NCBI GenBank assembly: GCA_036986135.1
Contig: BTQZ01000029.1
Span: forward strand, 1 to 32,168
DNA: 32,168 nucleotides
Origin: JADFRG01 sp036986135
GTDB lineage: Bacteria; Chloroflexota; Anaerolineae; Anaerolineales; E44-bin32
Direction of reading: 5' to 3'
A model generated the notes under the pieces. The model saw nothing but the letters and a program-made list of their open reading frames with translations. It was not told the DNA's origin and did not search any database. The translations under genes and the position numbers were made by a program. Shown one piece after another: positions 7,638-15,036 of the stretch (within the stretch, counting starts at the first letter, position 1; each line of letters begins with the position of its first letter).

Positions 7638-8319
7638 AAAGATCCTTATAGCGACATGTCTTGTTCAGCATGCAGAAATCGCATTGTCGGCCTCCGCCCG
7701 CCAGGTGCTTTCCGATGCCGATGGCCATCGAGAGAGACTTGCTGGGCGACATCATCCGGGACCGGTTGAGTTTCACCCCAATCTTCTGCGCAGGAAGGAG
7801 GCCGAATATCTGATCCTGCCCATCGTCCACTGGCCAACCCTGCATGCCCGGGCTCAAGGGGATGCTGACCTCCATCCGCTTTTCGCGCGCGGCTTTCTCA
7901 AAATGCCTGCAGGCCTGTTTTGCCAAATCCTCCACGGCCGCGTTTCCCAACCCGTCGAGCGAGACAGCAAAGAGCGGGTCAGTCTTGAACGCTTCAGAGG
8001 TCCACGAGTCTATATCTGCACCGATCGTGCATACTACGAAAACAATCTCCTCGGCAGGCGATAGATGCTGTGCCAAAAGGCTACTCTGCAGCTTACCTCC
8101 GCCCCGCAGCAGCAGACGCTCGTGCATCACCGATTCCAATGCCATGCGCCGGTAGATCAACCTCGGTTTTATAAGCGAGGAACCCTCGGCGATGGCGCGC
8201 TCGGCCACTTCGACGAGATTAGGAGAGCGTTTGCGGATAATGTCAGGTTTAGCTCCTTGGCCGCGCAATACCTGGTCGATATCAAGTGCCAGCTCCCAAT
8301 CATCAACAATGGTTGGCAT
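7630..8319 (-). CDS. Vitamin B12-dependent methionine synthase activation-domain-like protein
   Basis: This 229-residue protein resembles the stand-alone relatives of the C-terminal reactivation domain of MetH, which binds AdoMet and lets a methyl group be returned to cob(II)alamin. Supporting features are the VVCTIGADIDSWTSEAF segment, LDGLGNAAVEDLAKQACRHFE, the SPGMQGWPVDDGQDQIFGLL block (compare RFSPGYCDWPL in relatives), and a C-terminal cysteine cluster CDFCMLNKTC that MetH lacks but corrinoid-activator relatives often carry. The ATG at 8319 starts 10 bases after the upstream methyltransferase stop, and AGAAGGA lies upstream. The 3' end overlaps the RACo-like gene. Whether it uses AdoMet, or instead acts with the neighbouring ferredoxin-type activator, is open. 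Confidence 0.82.
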   Translation of the reverse strand: MPTIVDDWELALDIDQVLRGQGAKPDIIRKRSPNLVEVAERAIAEGSSLIKPRLIYRRMALESVMHERLLLRGGGKLQSSLLAQHLSPAEEIVFVVCTIGADIDSWTSEAFKTDPLFAVSLDGLGNAAVEDLAKQACRHFEKAAREKRMEVSIPLSPGMQGWPVDDGQDQIFGLLPAQKIGVKLNRSRMMSPSKSLSMAIGIGKHLAGGGRQCDFCMLNKTCRYKDLYV

Positions 8320-8329
8320 ACGATCGCGG

Positions 8330-9175
8330 TCAGTCCTTCTGGTGAGATCGGAAGTATTGGATGTAGCGAGCTCCAAACGCATCCCTTCCCATAAGAAGAT
8401 CAGTCGCACGGACTGTTCGGGCCATCTTCCCTGCATTGGTTATGGCGCATGTGGCTCCCGCTCCCATGGTCAAGGCCAAGAATGCCTGATTGATAATGTG
8501 GCGCTCCGGCAGGCCAAACGAAACATTGCTGGCGCCAACGTTGATGTTGACCCCGAACTCTCTATGTATGCTCTCGATCGCTTCGATCGTGGTCGCCGCA
8601 GCTTGGTGATCAGCGCCGACGGTCAACACGAGAGGATCGATCACCACATCCTCTTCACCGATGCCCAGCTTTGCCGCCTGTTCGAGAATCGCTCCGGCGA
8701 CTTTGACCCTGCCTTCGCTGGTTGATGGGATCCCCTCCTCGTCCATCGTCAATCCAATGACCGCCGCGCCGTGATCCTTCACCAGCGGCAGCACATTCTC
8801 GAGCGAGGACTTCTCACCGTTGACCGAATTGACGAGCGCTTTTCCTTCTATCTTGGATAGCGCGGCCGCCAAGGCTTCAACATTGGGTGTATCGATGCAA
8901 ATAGGTGCTTCGACTTCTGAGGCCACGACTTCAACAATCCGGGGCAGTAGCGTCGGCTCGTCCAATCCGGGTACGCCAACATTCACGTCAAGCACATCCG
9001 CGCCGGCCTCGACCTGATCGCGAGCCAGCTCACGGACGTAATCTAGATCCCCTTCAGTCAGTGCTTTGGAAAGTCTCTTGTTTCCGGTGGGATTGATTCT
9101 TTCGCCGATGATGCTGAACGGACCGTCGTAAGTAATCGTAATTTCGTTGGTTGAGCTTTGTAAAAGGGTTTTCAC
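8330..9175 (-). CDS. Methyltetrahydrofolate:corrinoid protein methyltransferase (AcsE/MeTr-like)
   Basis: This 281-residue TIM-barrel of the pterin-binding family transfers the N5-methyl group of methyl-H4folate to a cob(I)amide protein, or the reverse. SIIGERINPTGNKRL opens the barrel. DVNVGVPG (D63, N65) and IDPLVLTVG (D180) bind the pterin, and GVNINVGASNVSFGLP holds N217, equivalent to the Asn that assists methyl transfer in Moorella MeTr. The length fits AcsE (about 262) and the matching module of MetH. The start is a GTG at 9175, preceded by AAGGA at good spacing. It is followed at 10 bases by the activation-domain gene. Dihydropteroate synthase is excluded by the pattern of motifs and the context. 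The acceptor corrinoid protein next door is truncated. Confidence 0.9.
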   Translation of the reverse strand: MKTLLQSSTNEITITYDGPFSIIGERINPTGNKRLSKALTEGDLDYVRELARDQVEAGADVLDVNVGVPGLDEPTLLPRIVEVVASEVEAPICIDTPNVEALAAALSKIEGKALVNSVNGEKSSLENVLPLVKDHGAAVIGLTMDEEGIPSTSEGRVKVAGAILEQAAKLGIGEEDVVIDPLVLTVGADHQAAATTIEAIESIHREFGVNINVGASNVSFGLPERHIINQAFLALTMGAGATCAITNAGKMARTVRATDLLMGRDAFGARYIQYFRSHQKD

Positions 9176-9206
9176 GCGGATTCCTTATCTGCTGGGCATT
9201 TCTCGG

Positions 9207-9455
9207 TTAGATTCTTGCCCTGGATGGCTCTGCAGGGTTTGCAGTTGCGACGTAGTAACGAATAGCTAGACCCAATTCCATCTCATGCTTCAGTGCAGTA
9301 GTCATAGCCATCATCTCACGCAATAGGATGCGTATGGTTATAACCCGTCCCGGCAATCATGTGGATCGCAAATTCCTATCAGGATTTCTCTAGACAAGAT
9401 AAGTTGCTGTCTATCTTTAGATACCGCCTTTCCATCTCCGGGTCCGGCATTGATT
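9207..9455 (-). pseudogene. Possible degraded cobalamin-binding half of the corrinoid protein
   Basis: Downstream of the corrinoid-protein stop, the next frame (from about 9466 to 9338) stays open for 42 codons and reads QIEINAGPGDGKAV and later ILIGICDPHDCRDG. This sits where a B12 domain should have its GTVKGDIHDIGKN (DxHxxG) loop. A third frame, 9314-9207, reads MMAMTTALKHEMELGLAI, faintly like the ALLTTTM segment later in such domains, with a stop at 9207. Taken in order, the pieces look like one B12 domain broken by frameshifts, but the similarity is weak and by eye only. Confidence 0.3.
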
Positions 9456-9749
9456 TCAATCTGCGCTCCTCTCTGCAATTCCCCGATTAGACTGAGGGGC
9501 ACCGCACACCCACCCCGTAGCTTCCTTGGCCCCTTTCATAGCTTCGGCGCCCATGATTAGCTGGGGGAGGTAGTACTGCCCATCATTGGACAATTCACCG
9601 ACTATCTGAATGCCTTTCGTCAGCCCTTCGTTGATGCACGACAGCGGATCGACACCTTGGTCGAGGGCCTGCTCTGCCAAGGCAACAGCAGATTCCTTCT
9701 CACCGTCAATCACGGATTGGTATAGTTCTTGGAACAGCTCATCTGACAT
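9456..9749 (-). CDS. Corrinoid protein, helical cap domain only (truncated)
   Basis: This 97-residue product matches the N-terminal four-helix cap (B12-binding_2 / Met_synt_B12) of MtaC/MtbC/MetH-type corrinoid proteins. LFQELYQSVIDGEKESAVALAEQALDQGVDPLSCINEGLTKGI and then LPQLIMGAEAMKGA are typical. A complete protein has about 210 residues, with a Rossmann B12-binding domain that supplies the lower-ligand His in DxHxxG. Here the frame ends 20 or so residues after the cap, in sequence unlike the family. The start is sound: AGGAGA lies five to six bases before the ATG. Either a frameshift destroyed the second half, or a stand-alone cap protein is made. The promoter region upstream is shared with the divergent aldehyde oxidoreductase. 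Confidence 0.8.
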   Translation of the reverse strand: MSDELFQELYQSVIDGEKESAVALAEQALDQGVDPLSCINEGLTKGIQIVGELSNDGQYYLPQLIMGAEAMKGAKEATGWVCGAPQSNRGIAERSAD

Positions 9750-9840
9750 TACCGTCTCCTATCCTTCTCTATATGTGGCATATTGAACGTGTCTTGAGGA
9801 TCTTGAAGCCGAAATCATTCTATAGCAGAAGATTAAGAAA

Positions 9841-9854
9841 GTGATTCACATCAA
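9841..9854. promoter_or_regulatory. FNR/CRP-family-like inverted repeat
   Basis: GTGATTCACATCAA on the plus strand is TTGATGTGAATCAC on the minus strand, nine of ten positions of the FNR consensus TTGAT-N4-ATCAA. It sits in the 264-base region between the divergent corrinoid-protein and aldehyde oxidoreductase genes. A TATAGAAT element lies just downstream on the minus strand at about 9820-9827. An oxygen- or redox-responsive regulator is plausible. No such regulator gene is in the window. Confidence 0.4.
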
Positions 9855-10013
9855 AAGGTGTCGTTAGTCCCCAATTCTGATACCGTATGAGAATTGACAA
9901 GAAAGGTGGATTCGTAACGTAATTAGGTTTCAGAGATCTACGCCCCTTGAATGTGCCGGAATTGGGCCATCGGCCTTCGCTTAAGATAACATGCCCGAGA
10001 AGAGGTGAGCACC

Positions 10014-11717
10014 ATGAAGGTTTGGCGAGCCGATGTCCGATCTCAGGAGGTTGGTTCCGAGTTCGTTCCCAAGGCATGGGAAAGGCTCGGCGGTCGCGGG
10101 CTTATCGCCCGCATCCTGCTCGATGAAGTCGCAGCCGATTGTGAACCATTGGGTCCGTCTAACAAATTGATCTTCGCCCCGGGATTGCTCGTAGGGCACA
10201 AGATCTCGTCTTGCGACCGCATATCCATTGGAGCAAAGAGCCCGCTTACCGGCGGAGTGAAAGAGAGCAATGCGGGCGGCTCGACCGGCCTGATGTTGAC
10301 ACACTTGGGCATGAAGGCTCTGGTCATAGAGGGTCAGCGGCATCAGGAGGGTTGGTTTGTGCTCCTGCTGAGCGCAGAAGGCGGTCGGTTTGAAGCGGCC
10401 GACGATCTCATTGGGCTCGGAGTTTACGAAACGGCGAAAAAGCTGTTGGAGCGCTATGGATCAAATGTCGGATTAGCCCTCATCGGCAAGGGTGGAGAAA
10501 TGGGGCTCCGGTCGGCCGGCATTCAGAATCTAGACAAAGATAGGGAGCCCTCCCGCATTGCTGCTCGAGGTGGGCTGGGCGCCGTTATGGGATCGAAGCG
10601 ATTGAAAGCTATCGTCATTGACAGTTCCCATGGGGCGCCGCCTCCCATCGATAATCAAGAGCTGTTTAGGCAAGCGAAGGCAAACTACACGAAGGAATTG
10701 ATGGACCATCCCCAGACCAAAGCCTATGCCGAATTCGGAACCGCGGGCATGGTGAACTTATGCAACCATATCGGGGGCATGCCAACCAGAGGTTTCTCAT
10801 CTGGGTCGTTTGAAAATGCCGAGGCCATTAGCGGGGAAGCGATGAGAGATTTGCTTGTCGAACGCGGAGGAGAGGGCAAGACGACTCACGCCTGCATGGC
10901 CGGCTGCACCATCCAATGCTCCAACATCTTCGCCGATCAAGAAGGCAATAAGGTCGTCTCTCCGCTCGAGTATGAGACCATCGGCCTAGTTGGCTCCAAT
11001 CTGGGACTCGATGATCTGGATTCCATCGCAGCCCTGAATCGGGAACTCAATGACCTGGGGCTGGATACGATCGAGATTGGGGTTGCCCTGGGCGTTGCGG
11101 CGGAGGCTGGCTTGATGGAGTATGGCGATTCAGGGCGAGCCTTGGAGCTCGTCCAAGAGATACGGGAGGGGACGGAACTCGGCATTGCTCTGGGGCATGG
11201 AGCCGTAGCCGCGGCGCGTAAACTCGGGGTTGAGCGCATTCCAGCCACCAAAGGGCAGGCAATGTCCGCCTACGACCCCAGGACGATCAAGGGTACCGGC
11301 GTAACGTATGCCACCTCTCCTCAAGGCGCTGATCACACCGCAGGTCTGACCATTCGAGCGAAGGTAGACCATTTGGATCCCGTGCCTCAGGCAGAGCTCT
11401 CCCTCAATTCGCAAATCAATATGGCTGGCTATGACTCTCTTGGAGTATGCCTCTTTGGAACCTTCGGATTCGCCACTGCGGCAGGTGCAATTGGCGACCT
11501 GATCACGGCTCTCTACGGATGGGATCTGGGGGAGGATCCGCTGCAAACCCTCGGAAGGGAGACATTGAAACACGAACGTGCCTTTAACAAGGCGGCGGGC
11601 TTCGGGCCAGAGGATGATCGCATTCCCGAATGGATGAAGCGCGAGGGCTTGCCCCCCCGTGACAGCGTGTTTGACGTCCCCGACGAGGTATTAGATTCGC
11701 TGTTTGACCAGCTTTAA
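10014..11717 (+). CDS. Aldehyde ferredoxin oxidoreductase family protein (tungsten/molybdenum pterin)
   Basis: This 567-residue cytoplasmic enzyme belongs to the AOR family, which interconverts aldehydes and acids with ferredoxin at a bis-pterin tungsten site. The N-terminal domain has GGRGLIARILLDE, and APGLLVGHKISSCDRISIGAKSPLTGG as the pterin-binding start. Cluster ligands are C294-x3-C298-x3-C302 (in THACMAGCTIQCSN) and C479 in SLGVCLFGTF. The first spacing is one residue longer than the CxxCxxxC of Pyrococcus AOR and resembles a recognised subfamily. The ATG at 10014 is preferred to the GTG at 10005, because AGAGGTG at about 10001-10007 then acts as the ribosome binding site. It is divergent from the corrinoid gene. 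The natural aldehyde is unknown. Confidence 0.92.
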   Translation: MKVWRADVRSQEVGSEFVPKAWERLGGRGLIARILLDEVAADCEPLGPSNKLIFAPGLLVGHKISSCDRISIGAKSPLTGGVKESNAGGSTGLMLTHLGMKALVIEGQRHQEGWFVLLLSAEGGRFEAADDLIGLGVYETAKKLLERYGSNVGLALIGKGGEMGLRSAGIQNLDKDREPSRIAARGGLGAVMGSKRLKAIVIDSSHGAPPPIDNQELFRQAKANYTKELMDHPQTKAYAEFGTAGMVNLCNHIGGMPTRGFSSGSFENAEAISGEAMRDLLVERGGEGKTTHACMAGCTIQCSNIFADQEGNKVVSPLEYETIGLVGSNLGLDDLDSIAALNRELNDLGLDTIEIGVALGVAAEAGLMEYGDSGRALELVQEIREGTELGIALGHGAVAAARKLGVERIPATKGQAMSAYDPRTIKGTGVTYATSPQGADHTAGLTIRAKVDHLDPVPQAELSLNSQINMAGYDSLGVCLFGTFGFATAAGAIGDLITALYGWDLGEDPLQTLGRETLKHERAFNKAAGFGPEDDRIPEWMKREGLPPRDSVFDVPDEVLDSLFDQL

Positions 11718-11982
11718 TAATCCGACCTCCATCAAAACGGACTTACTAGCCAATCTTTTGGCCTGAACTTCGCTCGCAAAACGGGCGTGTGGAGCACGCC
11801 CAGCGGACACATACGAAAGAGTTCCATGACCCCTAGATGGGGAGATGGATGCGAAGAGCGTCAATAATCGGGCTTTGTGGGACGGGAAGGCGTATACAAT
11901 ACTGTTCGGCCACATCATTCGCTTGATTCGAATACACCGGCAAAGTATCTTTGGAGCGCAATAGCGAGGCGGCATATAGAGT
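11718..11982 (+). other. Intergenic region with one hairpin
   Basis: This 265-base gap holds no convincing gene. A perfect seven-base stem, GGGCGTG (11783-11789) with CACGCCC (11795-11801), lies 65 bases past the aldehyde oxidoreductase stop. It lacks a T tract, so a terminator role is doubtful. No strong promoter was picked out for the homocysteine methyltransferase gene that follows. Confidence 0.4.
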
Positions 11983-12879
11983 ATGCGAACCAGTCTTAAA
12001 GATCTGCTTAGCTCCGGGCAACCAGTCCTGGCCGATGGTGCCATGGGAACTATGTTATTCGCTCTCGGCCTCGGGCAAGGCGGCTCTCCGGAACAGTGGA
12101 ATCTGGACTATCCCGACCGTGTGCGCCGAGTTCATCGGGATTACATAGATGCCGGCGCCCGGATCATCCTGACGAACTCGTTTGGAGCCAACCGGATACT
12201 GCTGCAGCGGCACGGCCTCGACGACCAGGTCGAGCAGATCAACTTGACCGCAGCACAGCTCGCACGCGCCCAGGCGGATGCCGCCCCAGTTCCAGTCGCT
12301 GTCGGCGGATCGATGGGTCCCACCGGGGCCATGATGGAACCTCTTGGCGAGCTCACTTACGAAGCGGCCAAGGCGGCCTTCGAGCAACAGGCACGCGCCT
12401 TGGCCAAAGGGGGAGTCGACGCATTTTGGATCGAGACGATGTATGACCTCGATGAAGTCCGTGCTGCGGTTGAGGGATGCAGAAGCGCTGCACCCGATCT
12501 GCCGGTCGTCGCGACGATGACTTTCGATACATCTGGGCACACCATGATGGGGGTTCCTCCGGAAGCCGCTGTCGAAGCGCTCACGGAGTTGGGGGTGATT
12601 TCCATAGGTGGCAACTGTGGGAACGGCCCTGCGGAAATCCACAATGTGCTGCGCAAGATGCGTCGTTCCCAGTCTGACCTAGTCCTGACGGCTAAATCTA
12701 ACGCTGGCGTGCCGCATCTGGTGGATGGAGCTCCGACCTATGATGCTACTCCGGAACACATGGCGAGTTACGCTCTGCAGGCCGTTGAGGAAGGCGCACA
12801 GATCATAGGTGGATGCTGCGGGAGCACGCCGGCCCACATCCGTGCCATGGCGGAGGCGCTGCAACGGGAGGCAGCGTAG
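11983..12879 (+). CDS. Homocysteine S-methyltransferase family protein (MetH N-terminal module type)
   Basis: This 298-residue zinc enzyme matches the S-methyl_trans family (BHMT, MmuM and the first module of MetH), which methylates homocysteine to methionine. The opening LADGAMGTMLFALGL is typical. The zinc thiolates are C212 in GGNCGNGP and C278-C279 in IIGGCCGSTPAHI. There is no fused pterin or cobalamin module, so the methyl group must come from S-methylmethionine, betaine or a separate methyl-corrinoid protein. The sequence looks nearer to the MetH module than to BHMT, and the window encodes the other MetH modules separately, which favours a corrinoid partner. It ends 54 bases from the convergent MetV-MetF gene. 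The ATG at 11983 lacks a strong ribosome binding site. Confidence 0.88.
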   Translation: MRTSLKDLLSSGQPVLADGAMGTMLFALGLGQGGSPEQWNLDYPDRVRRVHRDYIDAGARIILTNSFGANRILLQRHGLDDQVEQINLTAAQLARAQADAAPVPVAVGGSMGPTGAMMEPLGELTYEAAKAAFEQQARALAKGGVDAFWIETMYDLDEVRAAVEGCRSAAPDLPVVATMTFDTSGHTMMGVPPEAAVEALTELGVISIGGNCGNGPAEIHNVLRKMRRSQSDLVLTAKSNAGVPHLVDGAPTYDATPEHMASYALQAVEEGAQIIGGCCGSTPAHIRAMAEALQREAA

Positions 12880-12933
12880 CGCCACCTGGACTAATTCTTG
12901 CCTGTGGGGCGCTGGCCCGCACTTATTACCCCC

Positions 12934-14400
12934 TCATTTTTCCCCAAACTCGACCGTTGGGCGCGGAAGTCCTGATTCCTCCACCAGGCGCGGGACAATC
13001 TGCTCCCAGTGGATTGCCATGATATGCAGGCCACTGATCCCCGATGTTTCTTTCAACTTCTCGATGAGCTCAAGGGCGATCTCCGCGCCAACCTCCTGCT
13101 GCCCTTCTTTGTCACCTGCATCATCCATCCGCTTGATGATGTCCGGTGGGATGACCACACCGGGCAGATTTTCATCCATGAAATGCGCAGCTCCTGCACT
13201 CTTGAGCGGAACCAGCCCGGCCAGGATATAGGCCTTACCGAGCAGGTTGCGTTTGTCCAGCGCCTCCAGCCAATCCAGGAAGCGATCGTAGTCAAAAACA
13301 GGTTGGGTCTGGATGAACTGAGCGCCGGCATTGATCTTCTTCTCGAAGCGAAGTGCCTCGTACTTCGGGATCGCGCCGTAGGGCGAGGCTGCAGCGCCGA
13401 GGAACCACTCCGGACGGTACTTGATCGGACGCCCGTCTAGATACACCCCCTCGTCTCTCATGCGGCGCAGCATCCAGAGCACCTGAACTGAGTCCATGTC
13501 GAATTGCGTCGGCGTGGAGCGAGGGGACGGCCCGAAGCGATGGTGGTCCCCGGACACGACCAGTAGATTTTTCAGACCCAGGCCGGCCATTCCCATGGCA
13601 TCCGACTCGATAGCCACACGGGTCCGATCGCGGGCTTGCATCTGCACGATGGGTTCGATGCCAAGCTCCATGCAGATCCGGCTGCAGGCGACACTGCTCA
13701 TCCGCGCGGAGGCTGAGGCATTGTCGGTGAAATTCGCAGCCGAGACATACCCCTTAATCCAGCCAATTTTTTTCTCGATGATGGCGGTGGAGGCTCCCAA
13801 TGGCGGGGCGATTTCAGTCACAGTCGTAAATGTCCCGCTCCCCAAACTCGCCTCGAGATTCGAGATCGGTTCTTCATACTGAGGAGCATGGAATGCCGAA
13901 TCTCCCTGCCACCAATCCGGTTGGCGTAGATCATAGAAGAGCTGATCCCATTCGCTTGAAAACTTCTCGCGGTTGATGAAAAAATCGGCCGCGGAAGGAC
14001 CCTGACCACGCTCGCGCCAAGTCTTTAGGGCATCCAGCCAGGTCTCACGCCCAACTCGATCCCCATCCATGGGAGCATTGATCTCAAGCAGCGTAGCTTC
14101 GCGTCCCATGCGCTCGGCGCGCTCATAGATGACGTACCAGGTGCAAGGTCGGGAGGGATCCACTTCGCAGGCATCAGGGGTGGCTCCTCCACAAAGGCCA
14201 TTGCGCAGGCCTTTAGGGCAGGTCATCGGGCAAACAAATGCGGTCTCCCTGAGAATGCAGGTGCCACACATTTGGCACCCGAAGAGCAATCCCTTAGCTG
14301 CCTTCTCGAAAGAGGTGAAGACCTTCAGGGCAGCAGAATCCTCATCAGTTCGGTACGGACGATACGCCGACTGGTATGTTCTAGGCGAAAATATCGACAT
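12934..14400 (-). CDS. metF: MetV-MetF fusion: methylenetetrahydrofolate reductase with N-terminal cysteine-rich domain
   Basis: This 488-residue protein joins two parts. Residues 30-100 form the MTHFR_C/MetV-type cysteine-rich domain, with eight cysteines (C42, C45, C48, C57, C61, C70, C78, C86) in a pattern able to hold iron-sulfur or zinc. Residues from about 180 to 480 form the flavin TIM barrel that reduces methylene-H4folate to methyl-H4folate, with TVTEIAPPLGAS, LKNLLVVSGDH and FIQTQPVFDYDRF. In Moorella and other acetogens MetV and MetF are separate subunits that pass electrons from other partners; here they are one chain. The N-terminal order suggests electrons enter through the cysteine domain rather than NAD(P)H. 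The product is the substrate of the methyltransferase at 8.3-9.2 kb. GTGAGG precedes the ATG at 14400. Confidence 0.9.
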   Translation of the reverse strand: MSIFSPRTYQSAYRPYRTDEDSAALKVFTSFEKAAKGLLFGCQMCGTCILRETAFVCPMTCPKGLRNGLCGGATPDACEVDPSRPCTWYVIYERAERMGREATLLEINAPMDGDRVGRETWLDALKTWRERGQGPSAADFFINREKFSSEWDQLFYDLRQPDWWQGDSAFHAPQYEEPISNLEASLGSGTFTTVTEIAPPLGASTAIIEKKIGWIKGYVSAANFTDNASASARMSSVACSRICMELGIEPIVQMQARDRTRVAIESDAMGMAGLGLKNLLVVSGDHHRFGPSPRSTPTQFDMDSVQVLWMLRRMRDEGVYLDGRPIKYRPEWFLGAAASPYGAIPKYEALRFEKKINAGAQFIQTQPVFDYDRFLDWLEALDKRNLLGKAYILAGLVPLKSAGAAHFMDENLPGVVIPPDIIKRMDDAGDKEGQQEVGAEIALELIEKLKETSGISGLHIMAIHWEQIVPRLVEESGLPRPTVEFGEK

Positions 14401-14432
14401 GTCTTAACCTCACCGATCAATCTATTCCAATG

Positions 14433-14624
14433 TCAGGCCCCAACCGGCGTCACCGTCAGGTTGGTCTTGAGATGTGAATTACGGGCCAACGCCTGAAATG
14501 CGACGCTGGGGGGAGCCATAATCTCTTTGCCAGTATCGTTGAAGCAGAGACTACCGGCTCCAGCTGACTTCCGGCGAGTGGGTCCCTCCTCGGCCTCGCC
14601 GATTAGGTTGCATAGAGCTCTCTT
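14433..14624 (-). pseudogene. Unidentified gene tail between the LapA-like gene and metF
   Basis: A minus-strand frame runs without a good start from just after the LapA-like stop to a TGA at 14433-14435. Its last part reads AGAGSLCFNDTGKEIMAPPS and then VAFQALARNSHLKTNLTVTPVGA, which has the composition of real coding sequence. No ATG, GTG or TTG with a ribosome binding site opens it; the only internal ATG would give 28 residues. I do not recognise the family. It may be the 3' end of a gene whose front was lost, like the transporter remnant at 1.7-2.0 kb. Confidence 0.3.
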
Positions 14625-14629
14625 AGTGA

Positions 14630-14956
14630 TTACTTATCTTCGACGGGATCGCCTGCTTCCGCTTCAGGTTGGGCAGATTCTGGGGGGATGGCGGCGGCCT
14701 CGCTTGCTTTCTCCTGTTCCAACAAATGAACGGACCGTTGCAGATCCCCGACTCGAATCCGGCTGCGAACAGAGCCCGGCGCCATAAGCAGAACTCCGAT
14801 CACGATCCCCAGCACAAGTGTGATCATGAGTACGAGCGCCAGGGATCCATCAATGCTCCAGAACAGGAAGCTGATGGTGATGGGCTGGTTATTCTGAACC
14901 GCAAAAACAGTGACCAGGAGCGCAAGGATCAGGGCAATTGCGATGAAGACTCGCAT
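14630..14956 (-). CDS. LapA-domain (DUF1049) inner-membrane protein
   Basis: This 108-residue protein has two hydrophobic helices, residues 3-22 (FIAIALILALLVTVFAVQN) and about 40-60 (LALVLMITLVLGIVIGVLLM). A charged coiled segment (RIRVGDLQRSVHLLEQEKAS) and an acidic Glu/Ala/Pro tail follow. The pattern FAVQNNQPITISFLFW between the helices is the hallmark of the LapA/YciS family, in which E. coli LapA works with LapB in lipopolysaccharide assembly. In an organism of this type lipopolysaccharide may be absent, so only membrane localisation is supported. It stands alone, with no lapB-like partner in view. Confidence 0.8.
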   Translation of the reverse strand: MRVFIAIALILALLVTVFAVQNNQPITISFLFWSIDGSLALVLMITLVLGIVIGVLLMAPGSVRSRIRVGDLQRSVHLLEQEKASEAAAIPPESAQPEAEAGDPVEDK

Positions 14957-15036
14957 GTCAGGGTTTCCACTGAGCGCGAACTTGCACCATCCTACGGGGG
15001 AGCAGCGAGGGTGTCAACAGTACGATTACTACGAAT

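Noticed and set aside
9336..9345. Palindrome GGTTATAACC as a second site for the ArsR repressor
   Set aside because: It shares only the TATAACC half-sites with the arsR operator, in the opposite arrangement, and lies in a likely decayed coding region.
9893..9925. TTGACA at 9894-9899 as the -35 of an aldehyde oxidoreductase promoter
   Set aside because: No acceptable -10 lies 16-18 bases downstream; TAACGT is a poor match and TAATTA is too far.
2077..10013. Cobalamin riboswitch upstream of the corrinoid genes
   Set aside because: I looked for B12-box-like sequence in the gaps before the DUF169, CCR, methyltransferase, corrinoid and aldehyde oxidoreductase genes and saw none. A covariance-model search would settle it.
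11691..12044. 117-codon minus-strand frame over the gap before the homocysteine methyltransferase
   Set aside because: It overlaps the start of a well-supported gene and shows no domain or ribosome binding site.
12880..12933. Hairpin between the homocysteine methyltransferase and metF as a shared terminator
   Set aside because: The best pairing near 12904-12922 has internal mismatches and only a weak TTATT after it.
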